NCBI RefSeq assembly: GCF_014648655.1
Contig: NZ_BMRN01000009.1
Location: 186,001 to 250,000 of the forward strand
Length of the DNA: 64,000 nt
Source: Streptomyces atratus
GTDB lineage: Bacteria > Actinomycetota > Actinomycetes > Streptomycetales > Streptomycetaceae
Direction of reading: 5' to 3'
Part shown: piece by piece, positions 1 to 8,454 of the stretch
Position numbering within the stretch: the stretch's first letter is position 1
How the letters are laid out: each line of letters begins with the position of its first letter
Made by a program: the position numbers and the translations under genes
Notes under the pieces: model-generated
Databases searched by the model: none
Seen by the model: only the letters and a program-made list of their open reading frames with translations
Told to the model about the DNA's origin: nothing

Positions 1-212
1 GAGTTCACGGCGGCGTCCGCCAGGGCCTGCGCCACGGTCTGCTTGCTGACGCCGTGCCTGCCCAGGTGGTTCCGGCGCGTCGGATCTCGCCCGCGGTGAC
101 GTAGCGGCCCGGCAGGATGAGTCCGGACTTCGTCGTGGGATCCACGGCGCGTTCCAGGCCGGGGTGGATACCCGCGAGCAGATCCCGCAGACGCGAGGTC
201 CGCGCTGTGGCC
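1..212 (-). pseudogene. IS110-family transposase remnant
   Basis: Read on the minus strand, this stretch gives RLRDLLAGIHPGLERAVD, then SGLILPGRYVTAGEIRRAG, a spacing typical of the middle of IS110-type (DEDD) transposases before the C-terminal transposase_20 region. Close to position 70 the frame breaks, and the similarity continues one frame over with KQTVAQALADAA. There is no start upstream of about position 212 and the other end leaves the window, so the copy is truncated and frameshifted. It is almost certainly inactive. Family assignment is from motif memory, not a search. Confidence 0.55.
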
Positions 213-337
213 CCCTACGGACGCGGTGGACAGTGCCGCTCGGGATTCGTAAGGAAGTAACGGGGCTGTTGCTGCCTGCTGTTCCGTCGGCGGGCTGGGC
301 CTTCCGGTCTCCGTGGCACCCAGAGGCAGCCGGAGTT

Positions 338-631
338 TCAGAGGAATTCCGACAGTCTGTCTGCGAGCTCACGTGATCCTGGCCTGAGAGAGGCAGCGTG
401 GCGCAACAGCGCGGGCTCGTCGGCGACACTGCGGCCATGGGGCGAGCGGAGGCGTCCGCGCTCGAACGGTAGGTCATGCCGGGCCGGTTGGGTGGATACC
501 GGGGTGGGGCGACCTCGGTCGACATGGGTGAGTGCGTCGGTGACCGCGGCGGCAGCGCGCCGCAGCTGTCGCAGCACAGAGCGGCGCGGCACGTGCCGGC
601 CCGCAGGCGACTCGGCCCCGGGCCGGAGCAC
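338..631 (-). pseudogene. N-terminal fragment of a cache-domain sensor protein
   Basis: The segment VLRQLRRAAAAVTDALTHVD and, about 45 residues on, VADEPALLRHA match what I recall of the N-terminal half of Streptomyces cache-domain (PDC-like extracellular/ligand sensor) proteins: an opening helix, then the start of the sensor fold. After about position 400 the similarity stops and the frame runs on to a stop at 338 with unrelated sequence. The C-terminal half of the same family lies immediately upstream on the same strand (660-1126), so the two halves are in the wrong order. It may be a real, short gene start (GTG at 631), but it cannot make a complete sensor. Confidence 0.4.
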
Positions 632-659
632 CCATTGATGGCCTCCGGCAGAACAGGGC

Positions 660-1126
660 TCAGGGGCGTTCTGCCGGGAGTTCCGTTGTCACCAGGACGA
701 GGGGGACGCCGTCGCAGGACCGCATTCGCGGCCCGCCGTGTTCGGCGCCGTCTGCCGGTCCGGCCAGTACCGCCGCGAGGTCCGGGTCCTTGGTGAGTGA
801 TCCGACCAGGTGGTGGGGGTCGGTGAAGGCGGCGACCCGGCCGCGCGCATTGACCAGGCGGGCGGGTCCCGGCAGGCGTTGGAGCAGCGGCATGACGACT
901 GCTTCGAAGCGCCGCAGGCAGACGTCGGCAGCGGCCACTCCCATGAAGCGTCCCCCGACCGGCACCGGTGCGGAGAGGGTGAGGCTGTACTCGTCGGAGC
1001 ACAGGTAGTCGACGTACGGTCCCGCGACCGCCCGTTGTCCGGTGTCGCGGGGCAGGGTGAACCAGTCCCAGTGGGTGCAGTCGGAGTACGCCGAGTGCTC
1101 GGGGTCCAGGTCGAGCCACCGGGACG
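660..1126 (-). pseudogene. C-terminal fragment of a cache-domain sensor protein
   Basis: The frame reads continuously from about 1126 to a TGA at 660 and contains WFTLPRDTGQRAVAGPYVDY, a cache/PDC signature (conserved W-x-P...GPYVD), followed by SLTLSAPV and GRFMGVAAAD. These are the strands of the second half of a cache sensor domain. Upstream, an in-frame stop occurs 24 bases before this reading begins and there is no start codon with a ribosome binding site. It also abuts the hemerythrin stop at 1129. The N-terminal half is therefore missing. An internal GTG at 963-965 exists but would give only a partial domain. Function was probably sensing a small ligand; this copy is most likely dead. 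Confidence 0.55.
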
Positions 1127-1128
1127 GT

Positions 1129-1692
1129 TCAGCCCGTGGTCTTGCGGCCGCTCAGCAGGTCGCGTACGCGGTCCACGAGCCCTGCACCGGGCGCGATCAA
1201 CTTGTTGGCGGGCGGGGTGTGGGGGAGGGCGGGGTGCGGGCGGGTGGGTGCGGTTTCCTTGGCCCGGCGGACCAGTTGCCCCAGCTCGTCCAGCTTCTCG
1301 GGTGAGCAGGTGGCTGCGAGTTTCGGGAAGAGGTCGTTCTCCTCCTCGCGAAGGTGGGCGGCGAACTCGAGCTTCAGCTTCGCGACGATGTCGTTGAACC
1401 GCGGATCGTCGGCGTTCAGGTCTTCGAGGTCCTTGAGCATGCGCTCGATCTTGGTGTGTTCGGCGAGTTCTTTGTCCGCCAGCTCCGCACCGCTGCGGAC
1501 GTGCTTGCGCACGGTCGGGTACAGGTGCATCTCCTCGGCCACTGAGTGCTGCACCAGTTCCGCGGTCAGCCGGTCAGCCAGGTCCCGCCGCTGCGGATGG
1601 TCGACGGGCTGCGCTTCGATCTGCTGGAACAGCTCCTCCACTTCACGATGATCGGCCGTCAGTTCCGCGATCACGTTGCCACCGTGTCCCAT
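1129..1692 (-). CDS. hemerythrin HHE-domain protein
   Basis: A 187-residue four-helix HHE protein, expected to bind a di-iron centre in the cytoplasm and to sense or buffer O2, NO or iron. Visible metal-ligand motifs are ADHREVEELF near the N-terminus, QHSVAEEMHLYP at about residue 50, EHTKIERM at about 80 and HLREEENDLFPKL at about 115. The last 50 residues are a Pro/Ala-rich tail. The ATG at 1692 is preferred over the GTG nine bases upstream because AGGAGG lies eight bases before it. It is a lone gene here, followed by sensor debris. Hemerythrins are commonly linked to redox stress or hypoxia, in line with the universal stress protein nearby. Confidence 0.93.
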   Translation of the reverse strand: MGHGGNVIAELTADHREVEELFQQIEAQPVDHPQRRDLADRLTAELVQHSVAEEMHLYPTVRKHVRSGAELADKELAEHTKIERMLKDLEDLNADDPRFNDIVAKLKLEFAAHLREEENDLFPKLAATCSPEKLDELGQLVRRAKETAPTRPHPALPHTPPANKLIAPGAGLVDRVRDLLSGRKTTG

Positions 1693-2069
1693 GACGAACA
1701 CCTCCTCGGTTTCGCTGCCCCGGACACGCCTGAGCGGGCCCTGCTTTCCTGGGGCCTGTTGGGCTTTCAGCTCGTACGGGTGGGCTTCGGCTCCTCGCCG
1801 TTCGCCCCCATCGGATTGTCGACGACCGCCCCGGGTCTTCGAGACCTGTGCCTCACGAACGGCGGGGTCGGGCTCATGCCCTCACCCTGTACCCGGCCGG
1901 GCCGCACCGCACCTCAGCGCCACTGTCCGTGCTCCCGATCCCGCACTGCCGACCGTGCCGGAGCCCGCGCTCCGGCGGGAGAATCACCCGGTGAACCGGG
2001 CAGTCAGGTGAAGCCCCCGGCAGTCGACAAGGCCTCGTCGGCTGACCACTGGACGAGAAGGCCGAGCCG

Positions 2070-2555
2070 TCAAGGGTGCGGCCGCTGTGGCAGCGAGTCG
2101 ATGCCGGGCGGCGGTTCCGGCCAGACCAACAGGACCGGGCAAGGAGCGTGGTCGACGACGAAGCGCGTCGCAGGGCCCAGGCTGCGGGGCCCCGGACGGT
2201 GCCGGTCACCGTCGCGGGCGCAGATGAGCAGGCCCGCGCCCTCGGCGGCGTGGACGACCTCCCTTTCGGCGTGGCCGTGGGCCTGTAGGCGCACCGCGGG
2301 CCGACCCAGGCGGTCGGCGGCCGCATCCATGAGTTCGGCGGCTGCGCTCGCGGACAGGGCCGCCACTTGGTCGCCGGGGTCGCGCTCGCGGTGGCCACGG
2401 CCCAGCAGACCGACGAATGCGCCGTGGGCGGCTTCGGCGACGTCGTCGCCGGTGACGTGCAGCAAGGTGATCTCGTCCCCGGCTCGGGCGTGGGAGCGGG
2501 CGGCGTCCACCGCGGCCCGCCAGGTGCCTTCATTGATCCAGACGAGCACGGTCAC
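2070..2555 (-). CDS. universal stress protein (UspA domain)
   Basis: A single 161-residue Usp domain. The N-terminus (TVLVWINEGTWRAAVDAA) is the first beta strand and helix. The middle has ITLLHVTGDD, and the C-terminus carries the nucleotide-binding segment (DGDRHRPGPRSLGPATRFVV, then CPVLLVWP), the G-x2-G-x9-G(S/T)-type loop of ATP-binding Usps in degenerate form. The GTG at 2555 is chosen because GGAGG sits five bases upstream. A longer frame continues upstream but reads as low-complexity sequence. Usps are cytoplasmic and induced by starvation, anaerobiosis or redox stress. The direct partner is unknown. Confidence 0.88.
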   Translation of the reverse strand: MTVLVWINEGTWRAAVDAARSHARAGDEITLLHVTGDDVAEAAHGAFVGLLGRGHRERDPGDQVAALSASAAAELMDAAADRLGRPAVRLQAHGHAEREVVHAAEGAGLLICARDGDRHRPGPRSLGPATRFVVDHAPCPVLLVWPEPPPGIDSLPQRPHP

Positions 2556-2677
2556 GTCAGCCTCCGATGGCCTGCAGCACCGTCCACCCTGCCACAGCGA
2601 GGCTGACCGCATCGGCCAGGTGAACAGGTGCGATGTCATGCGAACGATGGCACTGATTTCATCCTGAAAGGTTGAAA

Positions 2678-3065
2678 ATGCCCGAATGCGATCAGCGTGC
2701 CGCCTCGGAGGCGCCCGGTACCGCCGGTCTGCCGGCCTCCCTCCTCGCGGCCTCGACTGCGTTGAGCGCAATCGAGGAGGCCGTGCATCAGACAGGCGCA
2801 CCCGACAGCACAGAGGCCCGCAGGCGCCGTAGTCGGTCCTGGAGAGGCTCTGGACGGGCTCCTGCTGCTGCGGGACGCCCTCGGCGACAACGACCCGGCA
2901 CGCCCCATCGGGCCACTTGCCGACGTGCGCCCCCGGGTGGAGGACCGCCGCGAACTCGCCGACCGCGTGGACCGCCTCGTCCAGCAGATCGAGAATCTGC
3001 ACAGGCACAGCGACCGCCGGCGCCGCGGTGTGAGCACGGCTCCGGTGCGGATGCCACGCGGCTGA
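2678..3065 (+). pseudogene. small helical protein, probably frameshifted
   Basis: An ATG at 2678, after AAAGG, opens a frame reading LLAASTALSAIEEAVHQ. This frame becomes arginine-rich nonsense after about position 2820. From there the frame one base over gives a convincing charged helix (LDGLLLLRDALGDNDPARP, RELADRVDRLVQQIENLHRH) ending at TGA 3063-3065. That second frame has no start of its own, as a TGA lies upstream at about 2760. The two halves therefore look like one coiled-coil-like protein of about 128 residues split by a single-base change near 2815-2835. No family is recognised. It is divergent from the universal stress gene, whose promoter it may share. Confidence 0.35.
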
Positions 3066-3118
3066 CGAGCACTCGACCAGTCGGCCCGTAACGGGAACGG
3101 CCAAGCGGTACTTCGCTG

Positions 3119-3832
3119 CTACGCCGTATGCCCGGACGCTTCGTCGAAGCGTTTCAGCACCAGCCGCGCCACATCGGGGTGCGCGCCGAGCGGGGCGGAG
3201 ACGAGGCAGCCACCGGCTCTCTGCGCGCGGAGGGCGAAGTGGCCGGGAGCCATGAGATAGCGGGCCACCGCCACCCGGCGGTGGCCCGCGGCGCGCAGGG
3301 CACCCACCGCGTCGGCCGGGGTCGGCGTGCTCGCGCAGAGGTAGGCCGGGACGACCGGCCGGCCGAGCCGCTGCCGGAGCAGGCCGGCCATCAGCTCGGT
3401 GTCCGCGCCGGCCGCAGGGTCGGTGGACCCGGCGGCCGTGAGCACGACGGCATCCGAGCCGGATCGCGTCGGGGACCAGCCCGCCTCGGTGAGTCTGTCG
3501 CCGAGAGCGGCGGCGAGCAGCGGATCGGGACCGAGCGCTGCGGCCATCCGAACGTCCATTTGCGGTGCGGTGGCCCGTACGGCGGGGAGGTCGACCCGGA
3601 TGTGGTAGCCGGTGTTCAGCAGCAGCGGTACCAGCACCACCGGGCCGTGCACGTCGGCAAGCACCTCGGCCGGCGTGGGCGGGGCGAGGTCAAGGAAGGC
3701 GAGGCGGACCGTCAGGCCGGGCCGCTGGGTGCGGATCTCGTCGAGCAGCGCGTGATAAGTGGCGACGCCTGCCCGGTCGCGCGTGCCGTGTGCGACGGCC
3801 AGCAGGGTGGGGGCTGTGGGCGCGTCCGTCAT
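3119..3832 (-). CDS. sirohydrochlorin ferrochelatase-like protein (CbiX/SirB family)
   Basis: A 237-residue CbiX-type protein with two chelatase half-domains. The active-site start LLAVAHGTRD is at residues 10-19 and VLVPLLLNTGYHIRVDLP at about 75, with a metal-binding His after the loop. A second repeat begins at AVVLTAAGSTDP and includes ARYLMAPGHFA. It is expected to insert Fe2+ into sirohydrochlorin to make siroheme, the cofactor that NirB needs. It overlaps the nnaR stop by four bases (ATGA, 3829-3832), so it is translationally coupled to the nitrate regulator. A cobalt-inserting role (CbiX) is possible, but the nitrite-reductase neighbourhood favours siroheme. Confidence 0.9.
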   Translation of the reverse strand: MTDAPTAPTLLAVAHGTRDRAGVATYHALLDEIRTQRPGLTVRLAFLDLAPPTPAEVLADVHGPVVLVPLLLNTGYHIRVDLPAVRATAPQMDVRMAAALGPDPLLAAALGDRLTEAGWSPTRSGSDAVVLTAAGSTDPAAGADTELMAGLLRQRLGRPVVPAYLCASTPTPADAVGALRAAGHRRVAVARYLMAPGHFALRAQRAGGCLVSAPLGAHPDVARLVLKRFDEASGHTA

Positions 3833-4956
3833 ATCGCTGCCGCCAGGCTGTAGCCGCGCTTGGGCACCGTACGGACCAGCCGGGCGTGTCCGCCCAGTGC
3901 CGCGCGCAACCGGGCGACGGCCGCCTCCACGGCGTGCTGGTCGGCCTGGCCGGTGACCCAGACGCGGCGCAGCAGTTCGGCCCGGCTGAGCACTCGCCCC
4001 GGCTGCTCGGCCAGCGCGCGCAATACCGCCGCGAGCAGGGGAGGCAGCTGCACGGCCGGCCCGCCGTCGATCAGTACGGCGTTCCCCTGAAGCACCAACA
4101 CGCCGGCGCCGGAGCGGAACTCACGCCTGCCACGGGCGGGCAGTGCGGCCTCGATGGTCCGCACCATGGCCCCGAGCCGGCCCCGCTCTGGGCACAGCAC
4201 GGCAACTCCTGCCTCCTCCAGCGGCCGGGCACAGATCGGACCGACGCAGACCGACAGCACATCCTCCCGAAGACCGGTCAACACCTCTTCGTGGAGACCG
4301 AGTTCGTCCGCGACGGCGAGGAATGCGGTGATCGCGGGGGCGCTGGTGAAGGTGAGCGCGTGCAGTTCGCGGCGGACCGTCTGCTCGACCAGTCGGCGCA
4401 GCGGCGACGGATCCTCGGGCGGGCCCCAGCGGTAGACCGGAATCGGGATCACCTCGGCTCCGCGTTCGCTCAGCGCGGCGGTGAACGCGTCCAGCGGCAC
4501 ACCGTGCTCCTGCACGGCGATCCGTCTGCCGGGCAGGTCGCGCGCGAGCAGCCAGGTCAGCAGCTCGTCGGTGGCCTCGCTGACCGGGGAGAAGGTCTCG
4601 CTCAGGCCTCCGGCGCGCACCGCACCGGTCGCCTTCGGGCCACGGGTGAGCACCACGGCCTCCCGGCACACCTCGGCCAGCCGCGCGCCGTACCCCCAGC
4701 CGTCGGCCGCACTCAGCCAGCCGCGCCAGCCGACCCCGGTGGTCGCCACAACGTAGTCGAGCGGCCCGGTCAGGCAGCGTGCGGTGGCCCGGCGCAGCGC
4801 CGCGTCGTCCTCCAGCGGGAGGATCCGCAGCGCCGGCGCCTCGACCACCCTGGCGCCCCGTCGGCGCAGCAGCGCGACGAGTTCCTCACGGCGGCGCGCG
4901 GCGGTGACTCCGACCGTGAAGCCGACCAAAGGGCCCGAGGGCTGAGTGCTGTCCAT
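3829..4956 (-). CDS. nnaR: HemD-like/winged-helix nitrate assimilation regulator
   Basis: A 375-residue two-part protein. Residues about 10-265 are a uroporphyrinogen-III-synthase (HemD) fold: GFTVGVTAARRREELVALL at the start, LDYVVATTGVGW, a linker at about 135, and LTFTSAPAITAF in the second lobe. Residues about 275-375 are an OmpR/PhoB-type winged helix (LLAAVLRALAEQPGRVLSRA, then VAVARLRAAL-like helices and the wing VRTVPKRGYSL). This architecture is that of NnaR, reported in Streptomyces coelicolor as a GlnR-controlled activator of nitrate/nitrite genes. Whether it retains HemD catalysis cannot be told here. It is divergent from the nitrate reductase gene and coupled to the chelatase gene. 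Confidence 0.9.
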   Translation of the reverse strand: MDSTQPSGPLVGFTVGVTAARRREELVALLRRRGARVVEAPALRILPLEDDAALRRATARCLTGPLDYVVATTGVGWRGWLSAADGWGYGARLAEVCREAVVLTRGPKATGAVRAGGLSETFSPVSEATDELLTWLLARDLPGRRIAVQEHGVPLDAFTAALSERGAEVIPIPVYRWGPPEDPSPLRRLVEQTVRRELHALTFTSAPAITAFLAVADELGLHEEVLTGLREDVLSVCVGPICARPLEEAGVAVLCPERGRLGAMVRTIEAALPARGRREFRSGAGVLVLQGNAVLIDGGPAVQLPPLLAAVLRALAEQPGRVLSRAELLRRVWVTGQADQHAVEAAVARLRAALGGHARLVRTVPKRGYSLAAAI

Positions 4957-5033
4957 GTCGTGCAGGCTCGGCCGGCGCTGTTTCGTCCTGGTTGCGCGCC
5001 GATCACACCGGCGTAAGCGGAGGCCGCCCCGGC

Positions 5034-5059
5034 GTTACGCAAGATTTCCGCCGTGTCAC
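5034..5059 (-). promoter_or_regulatory. candidate GlnR box between nnaR and nasA
   Basis: Read on the minus strand the spacer contains GTGAC-N6-GAAAT-N5-GTAAC. The first two blocks fit the published streptomycete GlnR half-site pattern (gTnAc-N6-GaAAc). The third resembles the next GTnAC block with spacing one base short. It lies 90 bases before nasA and 78 before nnaR, where it could serve both divergent promoters. Known GlnR control of nasA and nnaR supports it. The assignment is by eye only. Confidence 0.6.
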
Positions 5060-5148
5060 CTTGGGCCCGACGGGAAGTGAAGCAGCCGTACCCCCGGCGC
5101 AACATGTGCGACCCGGCTGCGTAATGGTGCGGACCGACGCTCAGAGAC

Positions 5149-7227
5149 ATGACGACGACCGACACCCACTGCCCGTACTGCTCACTGCAGTGCGGCATGC
5201 GCCTGCAGGCGCCGCACGACGGCGGCGAGGCGCAGGTGCTGGCGCGCCCCGACTTCCCGGTCAACCGCGGCGCACTCTGCGGGAAGGGCCAATCGGCCAC
5301 CGCGGTGCTCGGCGCGGGTGTCCGCCCGACCGCGCCGCTGGTCCGCGACAAGCGGGGCGGCGAGCTGCGCGAGGCGTCCTGGACCGAGGCGCTCGACCGG
5401 GTGGCCGCCGGTCTGGCGGCGACCGCGCAGCGCCACGGTCGGGAGTCCGTCGCGGTCTTCGGAGGAGGCGGCCTGACCAACGAGAAGGCGTACCTGCTCG
5501 GCAAGTTCGCCCGGGTGGCGCTGCGCACTCCGAACATCGACTACAACGGCCGGTTCTGCATGTCCTCGGCGGCCGCCGCGCACAGGTTCGCCTTCGGCCT
5601 GGACCGCGGACTGCCCTTTCCGCTGGAGGACATCGCGAAGGCCGACTGCGTGATCCTGGTCGGCGGCAACCCGGCCGAGACCATGCCGCCCGCGCTGCGC
5701 TACTTCCGTGAACTCCGGTCGAACGGCGGCACCCTGATCGTGGTGGACCCACGTCGCACCCGCACCGCCGAACAGGCCGACCTGCACCTGCAACCGGTCC
5801 CCGGCACCGACCTGGCGCTCGCGCTCGGCCTGCTGCACCTGGCGGTCGCCGACGGCAGGGTGGACCAGGCGTTCGTCGCCGAGCGCACCACCGGCTTCGA
5901 AGCGGCCCGCACCGCGGCGATGGCGCACTGGCCGGAGCGGGTGGAGGGGCTGACCGGTGTCCCCGTGCACCAACTGCGCGAGGCCCTACGGCTCTTCGCG
6001 GACGCCGCAGGCGGCATCGTGCTCACCGCGCGCGGCCCCGAGCAGCAGAGCAAGGGGACCGACACCGTCGGAGCCTGGATCAACCTCTGCCTCGCACTGG
6101 GCAAGGCCGGCCGGCCGGGCTCCGGCTACGGCTGCCTCACCGGCCAGGGCAACGGACAGGGCGGACGCGAGCACGGCCAGAAGGCCGACCAGCTGCCCGG
6201 CTACCGCTCGATCGAGGACCCGGCCGCCCGCGCGCACATCGCCCACGTCTGGGAGGTCGAGGCCGACGACCTGCCGGGTGCGGGCCGCTCGGCCTACGAA
6301 CTGCTCGACACCCTGGGGACCGAGGGCGGTGCGCGGGCGCTGCTGCTGATGGGCTCCAACCCGGTGGTCTCCGCGCCGAACGCCGGGCACATCACCGAAC
6401 GGCTGCGGGCCCTGGACTTCCTTGCCGTCAGCGATCTGGTGCTCTCCGAGACCGCGCACCTCGCCGACGTGGTGCTGCCCGCCACGCAGTGGGCGGAGGA
6501 GACCGGCACGCTGACCAACCTGGAGGGCAGGGTGATCCTGCGCCGGCGCGCACTCACTCCTCCGCAGGGCGTACGCACCGACCTGCATGTGCTGCGGGAG
6601 CTGGCCGCGCGGCTCGGCGTCGACAAGGGCTTCCCGGAAGAGGCGGAGGAGGTGTTCGAGGAGCTGCGCCGTGCCTCGGCCGGCGGCCCGGCCGACTACG
6701 CCGGGATCAGCTACCGGCGGATCCGGGCCGAGGAGGGGGTCTTCTGGCCCTGCCCCGGAGAGGAGCACCCCGGCACGCCCCGGCTGTTTCTGGAACGCTT
6801 CGCCACCCCGGACGGCCGTGCCCGCTTCGCCCCGGTCACACACCGTCCGGCCGCCGAGGAGCCGGACCACGAGTACCCGCTCTACCTGACGACCGGCCGG
6901 GTGCTGTCGCAATACCAGAGCGGTGCCCAGACCCGCCGGGTGCCCGAGCTGAACCGTGCCGCGCCCGGGCCGTTCGTGGAGCTGCACCCCCAGCTGGCCG
7001 CGCGGCTCGGCGTGGCCGACGGGGAGGCGCTTGCGGTCACCAGCCGGCGCGGCCGTGCGGTGGCCCCCGCCCGGGTGACCGACACGATCCGGCCCGACAC
7101 CGTCTTCATGCCCTTCCACTGGGCCGGTGCCGGGCGGGCCAACACGCTCACCAACCCAGCACTCGATCCGGTGTCCCGGATGCCCGAGTTCAAGGTGTGC
7201 GCCGTGCGTGTGGAGCGGGTCCGATGA
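5149..7227 (+). CDS. nasA: assimilatory nitrate reductase catalytic subunit
   Basis: A 692-residue molybdopterin oxidoreductase that reduces nitrate to nitrite in the cytoplasm. The N-terminal [4Fe-4S] ligands are visible as C8-x2-C11-x3-C15 (CPYCSLQC) and C44 (LCGKGQ). GRFCMSSAAAAH supplies the likely Mo-ligating cysteine of the NasA/periplasmic-Nap clade. The Mo-bisMGD-binding C-terminal barrel includes YLTTGRVLSQYQSGAQTRR. There is no Tat signal, as expected for an assimilatory enzyme. At about 690 residues it is compact and lacks the C-terminal [2Fe-2S] extension of some NasA. The next gene, overlapping by ATGA, is an FAD reductase that probably feeds it electrons. A GlnR-like box lies upstream. 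Confidence 0.93.
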   Translation: MTTTDTHCPYCSLQCGMRLQAPHDGGEAQVLARPDFPVNRGALCGKGQSATAVLGAGVRPTAPLVRDKRGGELREASWTEALDRVAAGLAATAQRHGRESVAVFGGGGLTNEKAYLLGKFARVALRTPNIDYNGRFCMSSAAAAHRFAFGLDRGLPFPLEDIAKADCVILVGGNPAETMPPALRYFRELRSNGGTLIVVDPRRTRTAEQADLHLQPVPGTDLALALGLLHLAVADGRVDQAFVAERTTGFEAARTAAMAHWPERVEGLTGVPVHQLREALRLFADAAGGIVLTARGPEQQSKGTDTVGAWINLCLALGKAGRPGSGYGCLTGQGNGQGGREHGQKADQLPGYRSIEDPAARAHIAHVWEVEADDLPGAGRSAYELLDTLGTEGGARALLLMGSNPVVSAPNAGHITERLRALDFLAVSDLVLSETAHLADVVLPATQWAEETGTLTNLEGRVILRRRALTPPQGVRTDLHVLRELAARLGVDKGFPEEAEEVFEELRRASAGGPADYAGISYRRIRAEEGVFWPCPGEEHPGTPRLFLERFATPDGRARFAPVTHRPAAEEPDHEYPLYLTTGRVLSQYQSGAQTRRVPELNRAAPGPFVELHPQLAARLGVADGEALAVTSRRGRAVAPARVTDTIRPDTVFMPFHWAGAGRANTLTNPALDPVSRMPEFKVCAVRVERVR

Positions 7228-8423
7228 GCCGGCGCATCGCAGTGGTCGGCGCAGGCATGGCGGGCGCCCGCTTCGCGCAGCAGTACCGGGCACTGGGCGG
7301 GGACGGGGAAGTGGTGCTGTACGGCGCCGAGCCGCGTGGCCCCTACAACCGGGTACTGCTGGCCGAAGTCCTGACGGGGCGCTACGACCCGGAGGCCATC
7401 GCACTGCCCTACGGCGCCGGGACGCTCATGCGCAGCGGCTGCGAAGTGGTCGCTCTGGACCCGGCCGAGCGCGAACTGCGGCTGGCCGGTGGTGAGTCGG
7501 TCCACTACGACGAGCTGGTCCTGGCCACCGGCGCCAACCCCGTCCTCCCGCCGCTGCGCGGGCTGCACGCGCCGGACGGTCTGAAGGCCGGGGTGCACGC
7601 GTTCCGCACACTGGCCGACTGCGCCCGGCTCGCCGAGGACGCCGCCGGTGCCGAGCGCGCCGTGGTGATCGGCGGCGGGGTGCTCGGGGTGAGCGCGGCC
7701 CGGGCACTGGCCGCGCTCGGCCTCCCGGTGGAGATCGTCCACCAGGCACCGCATCTGATCGACCGCCATCTCGACGAGCAGGCCGGGCACGCGCTGCGCG
7801 GATCCCTTGCCGCGCTGGGTGTGGAGACCTACCCGGACAACCGGGCCCGCGCCCTGCACGGGGAAGCACGCGTGACCGGAGTCGAACTGGCTGGCGGCTA
7901 CGTGCTGGAGGCAGACCTGGTGGTGCTCGCCTGCGGGGTGCGCCCTCGCACCGGGCTCGCCGGCGCGGCCGGGCTCACGGTGCGCTCGGGAGTGGTGGTG
8001 GACGACCGGCTGGCGGCCTCCGCCCCCGGGGTGCACGCGATCGGCGACTGCGCCGAACACCGGGGGATCGTCCACGGGCTGACCGGCCCGGCCTGGGACC
8101 AGGCCGATCTGCTGGCGGCCCGGCTGGCGGGCGCCGACGACGATGCCCGGTACACCGGCTCACGCCCGCTGACCCGGCTCAGCGCAGGGCCCGTGGAGTA
8201 CGCGGCCTTCGGCGAAGTCGGCGAGAACCTTCCCGGCACCGACGTACTGCGCCTGGTCGACCCGACCCGCGGCTCGTACAAGAAGCTCGTGCTGCGCGGC
8301 GACCGGCTCGTCGGCGGCATCCTGCTGGGCGACCTGGCCGCGGTCGGCACTCTGACCCGGGCCTACGAGCGCGACGATCCGCTGCCGCCGGATCCCCTCG
8401 ATCTGCTCACCTCCGCCCCATGA
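7224..8423 (+). CDS. NAD(P)/FAD-dependent oxidoreductase, likely nitrate reductase electron-transfer partner
   Basis: A 399-residue pyridine-nucleotide:disulfide oxidoreductase-fold protein. FAD binding is seen at IAVVGAGMAGARFAQQY (residues 4-20) and NAD(P) binding at AVVIGGGVLGVSAARAL (about 145-161). The second FAD motif is GVHAIGDCAEH (about 270). PRGPYNRVLLAEVLTG resembles the NirB/NasB FAD domain. It lacks any [2Fe-2S] or siroheme module, so it is not a second nitrite reductase. The ATG at 7224 overlaps the nasA stop (ATGA). The inferred role is NAD(P)H-dependent delivery of electrons to NasA. A role supporting NirB is the alternative. Confidence 0.9.
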   Translation: MSRRIAVVGAGMAGARFAQQYRALGGDGEVVLYGAEPRGPYNRVLLAEVLTGRYDPEAIALPYGAGTLMRSGCEVVALDPAERELRLAGGESVHYDELVLATGANPVLPPLRGLHAPDGLKAGVHAFRTLADCARLAEDAAGAERAVVIGGGVLGVSAARALAALGLPVEIVHQAPHLIDRHLDEQAGHALRGSLAALGVETYPDNRARALHGEARVTGVELAGGYVLEADLVVLACGVRPRTGLAGAAGLTVRSGVVVDDRLAASAPGVHAIGDCAEHRGIVHGLTGPAWDQADLLAARLAGADDDARYTGSRPLTRLSAGPVEYAAFGEVGENLPGTDVLRLVDPTRGSYKKLVLRGDRLVGGILLGDLAAVGTLTRAYERDDPLPPDPLDLLTSAP

Positions 8424-8454
8424 CCGTCTGTACCGTCACCCGAGGAGCCCGCCC

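Noticed and set aside
476..796. Plus-strand open frame across the sensor fragments
   Set aside because: Arg/Gly/Pro-rich shadow of the minus-strand sensor pieces with no family-like features.
4956..5148. Possible second small gene in the nnaR-nasA spacer
   Set aside because: No start with a ribosome binding site; the sequence is better explained as a divergent promoter with a GlnR-like site.
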